In this document: positions 6,067 to 10,323 of the stretch, one piece after another
Layout: each line of letters begins with the position of its first letter
How positions within the stretch are numbered: the first letter of the stretch is position 1
NCBI GenBank assembly: GCA_003158355.1
Contig: PMIV01000271.1
Span: 1-10,323 of the forward strand
Length of the DNA stretch: 10,323 nucleotides
Source of the DNA: Anaerolineaceae bacterium
GTDB lineage: Bacteria > Chloroflexota > Anaerolineae > Anaerolineales > Anaerolineaceae
Direction: 5' to 3'
The notes under the pieces: generated by a model
The model's database searches: none
What the model was told of the DNA's origin: nothing
The model's input: only the letters and a program-made list of their open reading frames with translations
Program-made: the position numbers and the translations under genes

Positions 6067-6383
6067 CCAAACGTTTTGAAGCCTACCTTGTTAACCTGGA
6101 TCCAACACTGGGAAGTGAAATTAAGAAAACACGTCCTTGCCTGGTGATTTCTCCAGACGAAATGAATGAGCACATTGCTACTGTAATCGTTGCCCCGATG
6201 ACAACAAAAGGAAGAGATTACCCTACTCGGGTCAACTGTTTTTTTGAAGGGAAAGAAGGACAAATTGTTTTAGACCAAGTTCGTACAGTGGATAAAGTCC
6301 GTTTAGTCAAAAAGCTCGGAAAAGTGAACAGCGATATCCAAAAAGAAGTAACGGCTGTGCTGATAGAGATGTTCGCTGAGTAA
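6060..6383 (+). CDS. mazF: MazF/PemK-family mRNA endoribonuclease toxin
   Basis: A 107-residue ribonuclease toxin expected to cut single-stranded RNA at short sequence motifs and stop translation. The PemK/MazF fold signature is present: YLVNLDPTLGSEIKKTRPCL, then VISPDEMN, IVAPMTTKGRDYPTRV and LDQVRTVDK. Counted from ATG 6060, Arg25 and Thr48 match the catalytic pair of Bacillus MazF, so the toxin looks intact. It overlaps mazE by 7 nt; an in-frame GTG at 6054 would add two residues and overlap by 13 nt. No good Shine-Dalgarno site is seen, so translation is probably coupled to mazE. Cut specificity cannot be read from the sequence. The stop is followed 4 bp later by repeat copy 5. Confidence 0.95.
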   Translation: MVAKRFEAYLVNLDPTLGSEIKKTRPCLVISPDEMNEHIATVIVAPMTTKGRDYPTRVNCFFEGKEGQIVLDQVRTVDKVRLVKKLGKVNSDIQKEVTAVLIEMFAE

Positions 6384-6386
6384 ACC

Positions 6387-6490
6387 AGTCATAGTCTGCG
6401 TTCCCAGCTCACCGATTTTGTGATCCACTATACAATTAATCCATGTCGTATTAAATATTGTCCCGGTTAAAAAATTGTGCGGTAAAAAAA
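6387..6490 (+). repeat. Intergenic repeat copy 5
   Basis: Begins 4 bp after the mazF stop with AGTCATAGTCTGCGTTCCC. The hairpin is degraded (GCTCACC instead of GCGCACC). The central block ATTTTGTGATCCAC then TATACAATTAATCC differs from copy 2 by a single base over 28 nt; GTCCCGGTTAAAA and GTGCGGTAAAAAAAGCG follow. It is the last copy in the window and marks the right end of the AT-rich region. Confidence 0.82.
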
Positions 6491-6510
6491 GCGTTCTGTA
6501 TTTCACTCGC

Positions 6511-6538
6511 TTGACAGTGACCCAAAGTCGGATATACT
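6511..6538 (+). promoter_or_regulatory. Promoter of the small membrane protein-gat gene run
   Basis: TTGACA at 6511-6516, 16-bp spacer, TATACT at 6533-6538. It lies just downstream of repeat copy 5 and about 50 bp before the ATG at 6589. No other strong promoter was seen before gatC, so it may drive gatC and gatA as well. Confidence 0.7.
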
Positions 6539-6588
6539 CACAAAAGAGCAAGTTCTATCAGAATTACCTGGAATAAGGAGGGAACACG

Positions 6589-6861
6589 ATGAAAATGAGC
6601 ATTTGGGATATTCTCTCCGTGCTGGTACTGATCAGCGCTGTGATCGTCATTGCAGTGATTGGGTCAATTTTTACGAATCCCACTTCATCCATTAATCCAT
6701 TTCCCCCACCCACGATGGTACCCACCATTGACATTCCTACCTCCACGCCCACCTTTGTGAGGCTCCCTGCTACCTGGACCCCGGTACCCCCCGTCAGCAC
6801 TTCTACCCCGCGTCCGACAGGAACTCTTCCACCCACAGCGACGCTGGTGAGCATTCCGTAA
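6589..6861 (+). CDS. Small single-pass membrane protein with Thr/Pro-rich outer tail
   Basis: Ninety residues: a transmembrane helix at about 5-28 (DILSVLVLISAVIVIAVIG) followed by some 60 residues dominated by Pro, Thr and Ser (PPPTMVPTID, TPVPPVSTSTPRPTGTLPPT). There is no lipobox or sorting motif, so it stays anchored by the N-terminal helix with the tail most likely outside the cell. Such Thr-Pro tails are frequent in Anaerolineae envelope proteins, usually as linkers to a domain; here there is no domain after the linker. The start is well supported: AGGAGG at 6576-6581, 7 nt upstream. It ends 40 bp before gatC and probably shares its transcript, though nothing links it to tRNA amidation. 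Confidence 0.75.
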   Translation: MKMSIWDILSVLVLISAVIVIAVIGSIFTNPTSSINPFPPPTMVPTIDIPTSTPTFVRLPATWTPVPPVSTSTPRPTGTLPPTATLVSIP

Positions 6862-6901
6862 CCCTTGCACGCTGCACAAAATTTAAAGTGAATGGACCTT
6901 T

Positions 6902-7222
6902 ATGAGCGAACAAATCACTCCAGAAATCTTTGATCATTTGGTTGATCTGGCTGCGCTGGAATTAGACGCGGGTCAGGCGGAATATTTACGTAAACAGTTG
7001 AACAACCAGTTGAAAGCAATTCGTGAACTCGAAGCAATCCCGCTGGGTGAAAACATCCCCATCAGCCTGCACGGCGTGCCTTACGCTGCTGCTGAAAGTG
7101 CCGCGCTGCGTGAAGATGAATGGCATCTTTACCCGGATGCCAAAGATATCCTTGCCCAGGCGCCTCAGCTTGAGAATGATACGATCGTCGTGCCGGATAT
7201 CCCCCATACCACTTTAAAGTAG
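6902..7222 (+). CDS. gatC: Asp-tRNA(Asn)/Glu-tRNA(Gln) amidotransferase subunit C
   Basis: A 106-residue GatC, the small belt-like subunit that stabilises GatA and GatB in the cytoplasmic GatCAB amidotransferase. The N-terminal helices (HLVDLAALELDAGQ, LRKQLNNQLKAIRELEAI) match the family pattern, and the C-terminal half has ALREDEWHLYPDAKDILAQA and VVPDIP, matching the usual LReD...iLanaP...VP ending. Length is normal (about 95-105 in most bacteria). The Shine-Dalgarno site is weak, so translation may depend on the upstream small gene. It lies 9 nt before gatA and is surely in the same operon. Confidence 0.93.
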   Translation: MSEQITPEIFDHLVDLAALELDAGQAEYLRKQLNNQLKAIRELEAIPLGENIPISLHGVPYAAAESAALREDEWHLYPDAKDILAQAPQLENDTIVVPDIPHTTLK

Positions 7223-7231
7223 AAGCCGATT

Positions 7232-8815
7232 ATGGAATTATGTGATCTTACTGCTCTTGAACTAACGCGTTTATTGCGTCAAAAAAAGACCTCCGCAGTC
7301 GAAATATTAACCTCAACATTGCAGCACATCGGCCAGGTGGACGGTCGTTCGGGTGCACTGGATGCAACCGTTACAGACGAGGATAAAGAGAAAGTTCATT
7401 CTTTCATCACCCTCACTGACGAGATGGCGCTCAAACAAGCCTCCGCAGTGGATGCTGACCTGGCTGCCGGGAAAGATCCCGGTCCGTTGGCAGGGGTCCC
7501 TTTTACGGTAAAAGATATTTTCTGCGTCAAAGACACGCCGTCGACGGCGGCCTCGCGAATTTTAGCGAATTTTAAATCACCCTATACGGCCACTGCGGTG
7601 GAACGTATGCAGGCAGCCGGGGCGGTGATGGTAGGCAAGGTCAACCTGGATGAATTCACTTACGGTTCATCCACTGAATCCTCCGCATTTCAACCCAGCA
7701 CGCGCAACCCCTGGGATACCGCTCATGTTCCGGGCGGTTCCTCGGGCGGCAGCGCTGCCTCAGTGGGCGCCGGCGAAGTTCCCCTATCTTTGGGGACGGA
7801 CACGGCCGGATCGATCCGACAGCCGGCCGCTTTTTGCGGGGTTGTGGGAGTGAAGCCGACTTACGGGCGTGTCTCACGCTACGGGCTGATCGCTTTTGCC
7901 TCTTCACTCGATTGTCCGGGGCCGGTGGCGCGGACGGTGAGCGATGCCGCCGCCATGCTGCAGGTGATCGCCGGAGCGGACCCGCACGACAGCACAGCCG
8001 CGACAACAGCGGTGCCCGATTACTTGAGCAAACTGGAAGGGGGCGTCAAAGGCATGCGCATTGGCCTCTCGCCCGATTATTTTCGCATCACATTTCCCGA
8101 TCCGAAAACGGGTGAATTACAGGAACAGGCGCTGCCAAAGGAGATCGAAGCTTCGGTACGGCATGCGGCCGATGTTCTGGCAGCGATGGGGGCTGAAATT
8201 GTGGAAGAAGTGCCCATGCCCAATACCCGTTACGGTATTCCGGTTTATTTCGTGATCAGCCGGGTGGAAGCCGCCTCCAATTTGCATCGCTATGACGGCG
8301 TCAAGTACGGACTGCGCACAAAGCAGCCGTATACCGATTTGCGCCAGATGTATAAATTGACCCGCAACGAGGGCTTTGGACTGCAGCCCAAGCTGCGAAT
8401 TTTGATGGGAATGTACGTCAGCGCGGCCCAGTACAGCGAGCAGTACTATCAGCGGGCGTTGAAGGTGCGAACATTGATAAGGCGTGATTTTGAGACCGTT
8501 TTCGACCCGGCCGGCAGCTACCGCTTGGATGCATTATTGACCCCAACAACCCCTACCACCGCATTCGAGATGGACGCGGTTTACGGTGATACGGTGTTGA
8601 TGCAGTATGCCGATCAGCTCACGGTGCCGGCCAACCACGCTGGAGTTCCGGGGCTTTCTCTGCCCGGCGGTCTGGATGAAAAAGAGTTGCCCATTGGCAT
8701 TCAACTGCTGGGCGCGGATTATTGCGAACAAAAACTCTTCCAGATTGGCCGCGCTTACGAACAGGCCACTGAAAATGAAGCCTGGCGTAGAATTAAGCCG
8801 AGAGTACTGCGTTAA
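7232..8815 (+). CDS. gatA: Asp-tRNA(Asn)/Glu-tRNA(Gln) amidotransferase subunit A
   Basis: A 527-residue amidase-signature enzyme that frees ammonia from glutamine for transfer to the misacylated tRNA held by GatB. The Ser-cisSer-Lys triad is intact: Lys94 in PFTVKDIF, Ser170 in PGGSSGGSAAS and Ser194 in GTDTAGSIRQPA. Spacings (76 and 24) agree with those of Staphylococcus GatA as I recall them. VGVKPTYGRVSRYGL follows as expected. Differences from the common sequence are Ala192 where most GatA have Gly (still allowed by the amidase signature) and SSLDCPGP in place of SSLDQIGP. The protein is about 40 residues longer than typical GatA, with extra length at ~36-58 (GRSGALDATVTDEDKEK) and in PDPKTGELQEQALP. 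ATG 7232 has no strong Shine-Dalgarno site but follows gatC by 9 nt, fitting coupled translation. Confidence 0.96.
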   Translation: MELCDLTALELTRLLRQKKTSAVEILTSTLQHIGQVDGRSGALDATVTDEDKEKVHSFITLTDEMALKQASAVDADLAAGKDPGPLAGVPFTVKDIFCVKDTPSTAASRILANFKSPYTATAVERMQAAGAVMVGKVNLDEFTYGSSTESSAFQPSTRNPWDTAHVPGGSSGGSAASVGAGEVPLSLGTDTAGSIRQPAAFCGVVGVKPTYGRVSRYGLIAFASSLDCPGPVARTVSDAAAMLQVIAGADPHDSTAATTAVPDYLSKLEGGVKGMRIGLSPDYFRITFPDPKTGELQEQALPKEIEASVRHAADVLAAMGAEIVEEVPMPNTRYGIPVYFVISRVEAASNLHRYDGVKYGLRTKQPYTDLRQMYKLTRNEGFGLQPKLRILMGMYVSAAQYSEQYYQRALKVRTLIRRDFETVFDPAGSYRLDALLTPTTPTTAFEMDAVYGDTVLMQYADQLTVPANHAGVPGLSLPGGLDEKELPIGIQLLGADYCEQKLFQIGRAYEQATENEAWRRIKPRVLR

Positions 8816-8861
8816 TATTGTGCCTTTGTCGGTTTGTAATATAAAAAAGGGCAAATCAGCC

Positions 8862-9572
8862 ATGTTCACTCATTATCGGTTAAAAAAGTTCAACCTGTTT
8901 TTGATCATCTGTGCCTTGACCGTTACCCTCACTGCCTGCCAGCTTTCACAGGCGCTCTCTACCATGCTGGCTTCAGCGACGCCAACTGCCACCATGACTT
9001 TGACCCCAACTCTGACGGCCACCGCAACCGCCACTTTTACATTGACTCCAACCGTGACGCTGTCTGAAACCCCGACTGAGACACTCACATCCACACCGGT
9101 TCCCACGCGTAAACCCACCAAGTCGGCTGCGGCGAGCGGGGGAGAGAGCTTAACCAAGTGCAACGGCGGCAATACAAGTTTTGAAGCGCAGGTTATTCCG
9201 CTGCTCAATCAGGAGCGCGCCAATAATGGATTATCCGCTTTGAAAAGCAATGGCGCGTTAACAAATTCAGCACGTGCTCACAGTAAAGACATGGCCTCAA
9301 ATAATTATCTGGGCCATACCGGTTCGGATGGTTCGGACCTGGCTTCACGTATACAGGCGGCGGGCTATTCCTATTCAACCGCAGGCGAAAATGTTTACGG
9401 CGGAAACATGCAATATAATACCCCGTACTCGGCAGTTAGTGCTTGGATGGGCAGCCAGGGACATCGCGAGAATATCTTGAATAGTGATTTCACTCTGGTG
9501 GGTGTCGGTTATTGGTGTATTGAAAATAGCACTTACGGTGGTTATTTCACCGCCGATTTTGGCAGACCATAA
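8862..9572 (+). CDS. CAP/SCP-domain (YkwD-like) lipoprotein with Thr-rich linker
   Basis: A 236-residue lipid-anchored extracytoplasmic protein. The signal peptide ends in lipobox LTAC (Cys26), followed by a ~60-residue Thr/Pro linker (~39-86) and a CAP/SCP domain from ~105 to the end. CAP hallmarks are seen: ARAHSKDMASNNYLGHTG (His140, His152), AGENVYGG (Glu176), AWMGSQGHRENIL (His201) and FTADFG at the end. Cys100 and Cys219 could form a disulfide bridging the domain. CAP proteins occur widely as secreted proteins; a precise biochemical role is not established for the bacterial YkwD group. The ATG at 8862 is chosen because it gives the complete signal peptide and has AAGGG 10 nt upstream; the frame is open further upstream but only overlaps gatA there. 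It sits 46 bp after gatA and before gatB. Confidence 0.9.
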   Translation: MFTHYRLKKFNLFLIICALTVTLTACQLSQALSTMLASATPTATMTLTPTLTATATATFTLTPTVTLSETPTETLTSTPVPTRKPTKSAAASGGESLTKCNGGNTSFEAQVIPLLNQERANNGLSALKSNGALTNSARAHSKDMASNNYLGHTGSDGSDLASRIQAAGYSYSTAGENVYGGNMQYNTPYSAVSAWMGSQGHRENILNSDFTLVGVGYWCIENSTYGGYFTADFGRP

Positions 9573-9581
9573 CTTGAATAC

Positions 9582-9600
9582 CCTGAATGAGTGTTTCAGG
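9582..9600 (+). other. Small hairpin between the CAP lipoprotein and gatB
   Basis: CCTGAA-TGAGTGT-TTCAGG gives a 6-bp stem with a 7-nt loop, 10 bp after the lipoprotein stop. No run of T follows, so it is not a typical intrinsic terminator; it might protect the 3' end or weakly attenuate reading into gatB. Confidence 0.4.
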
Positions 9601-9649
9601 AACGATTCAGAGTTGATCAATGTAAAGGTTCGATTTCAAAAGAGGATTC

Positions 9650-10323
9650 ATGACAGAATATGAAGCTGTAATCGGGTTGGAAACGCACATTCAATTGAAC
9701 ACGACTACAAAAATATTTTGTGCCTGCAAAGCGGACAGTTGGTTCGATGCACCCAATACCAATATTTGCCCGGTTTGCTGCGGCCTGCCCGGTGTGCTGC
9801 CAGTATTGAACAAAGCCGTGGTCGAAAAGGCCGTGTTATTAGCCTATGCCATGCATTCCGAAATTCGTCCGTTGTCCTTTTTTGACCGCAAGAATTATTT
9901 TTACCCCGACCTTCCCAAAGGGTATCAGATTTCACAGTTCGATCAGTCGCTGGGCAAGGGCGGCTATTTGGACCTACCCATCCCGGCTGCTGCTTCAGCA
10001 GATCATCAGGCTTACGTTCGCCATATTTCCATTTGGAAACTACACATCGAAGAAGACGCTGGCAAGACCAAAAATGCCGGGATGAAACGCTTCATTGATT
10101 TCAACCGCTGCGGTGTACCGCTGGTGGAGATGGTCACCGGGCCGGACCTGCGCAGCGCTGATGAAGCCGCCCAGTATCTGATGCGCTTACGGCAATTATT
10201 GCGTTGGCTTGGCATCTCTGAAGCGGATATGGAAAAAGGGCACCTGCGCTGTGACGCAAATGTTTCCATCCGTCTCAAAGGTGAAACCGTTCTTAATTCC
10301 AAAACGGAGATCAAGAACGTCAA
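9650..10323 (+). CDS. gatB: Asp-tRNA(Asn)/Glu-tRNA(Gln) amidotransferase subunit B (first 224 codons, cut by right edge)
   Basis: GatB binds the misacylated tRNA and, with ATP and Mg2+, phosphorylates the Glu or Asp side chain before amidation with ammonia from GatA. Direct translation gives MTEYEAVIGLETHIQLNTTT, then the zinc cluster as FCACKAD (Cys24, Cys26) and NICPVCCGLPGVLPVLN (Cys40, Cys43). Next come FDRKNYFYPDLPKGYQISQ, KLHIEEDAGK, FNRCGVPLVEMVTGPDL, GHLRCDANVSIR and KTEIKNVN at the edge, all GatB hallmarks. No frameshift was seen. AGAGG at 9641-9645 is 4 nt before the ATG, a short but usable spacing. The C-terminal part of the catalytic cradle and the tRNA-binding YqeY-like tail lie outside the window. 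Confidence 0.97.
   Translation, partial: MTEYEAVIGLETHIQLNTTTKIFCACKADSWFDAPNTNICPVCCGLPGVLPVLNKAVVEKAVLLAYAMHSEIRPLSFFDRKNYFYPDLPKGYQISQFDQSLGKGGYLDLPIPAAASADHQAYVRHISIWKLHIEEDAGKTKNAGMKRFIDFNRCGVPLVEMVTGPDLRSADEAAQYLMRLRQLLRWLGISEADMEKGHLRCDANVSIRLKGETVLNSKTEIKNV

Noticed and set aside
2851..6490. Integron cassette array with attC sites
   Set aside because: The layout is similar, but the repeats have no GTTRRRY/RYYYAAC core pair, one module is inverted relative to the others, and no integron integrase is visible. Kept only as an analogy.
2851..6490. CRISPR array
   Set aside because: Five diverged copies spaced by 0.5-1.4 kb with genes in between; not short identical repeats with ~30-40 bp spacers, and no cas genes.
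7806..7830. Ala192 in GatA as a sign of an inactive amidase
   Set aside because: The amidase signature tolerates Ala there, and Lys94, Ser170 and Ser194 are all present.
8607..8861. Upstream extension of the CAP lipoprotein frame into gatA
   Set aside because: These 85 codons overlap gatA in another frame and would mask the lipoprotein signal peptide starting at 8862.
8873..9208. Minus-strand frame with Val/Gly repeats opposite the Thr-rich linker
   Set aside because: It is the reverse complement of the Thr-Pro linker codons (ACN/CCN give VAL/GLY-rich reading); the same artefact occurs at 6564-6854.

Overview
The window looks like a bacterial chromosome, most likely Chloroflexota of the Anaerolineae type. 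This is inferred from style: lipoproteins and a membrane-anchored protein carry long Thr-Pro linkers typical of that group, and housekeeping genes (dnaE, gatC, gatA, gatB) are moderately GC-rich with good Shine-Dalgarno sites. No rRNA or marker gene is present to confirm it.

Layout. (1) 1-1538, minus: the first 512 codons of dnaE, the replicative DNA polymerase III alpha subunit, running off the left edge. (2) 1680-2796, minus: an overlapping two-gene unit, a four-helix membrane protein followed by a CYTH-domain protein (triphosphate tunnel family), behind a good promoter. (3) About 2850-6500: an accessory, visibly AT-richer stretch built as alternating intergenic repeats and small gene modules. 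Five copies of one diverged ~45-135 bp repeat, all in the same orientation, separate a small lipoprotein, a beta-propeller lipoprotein, a minus-strand remnant of a polymorphic-toxin tip with a likely immunity gene, and a MazEF toxin-antitoxin pair. Three of the copies begin 4-8 bp after a stop codon. (4) 6589-10323, plus: a small membrane-anchored Thr/Pro-rich protein, then gatC and gatA, a CAP/SCP-domain lipoprotein, and gatB (cut by the right edge). GatCAB amidates misacylated Glu-tRNA(Gln) and/or Asp-tRNA(Asn).

The most interesting structure is region 3. It looks like a cassette array, but no recombinase lies in the window and the repeats lack the integron attC core, so the mechanism is open. 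A second oddity is the cell-envelope lipoprotein set between gatA and gatB. The two edge genes (dnaE and gatB) are clearly real and simply incomplete here.
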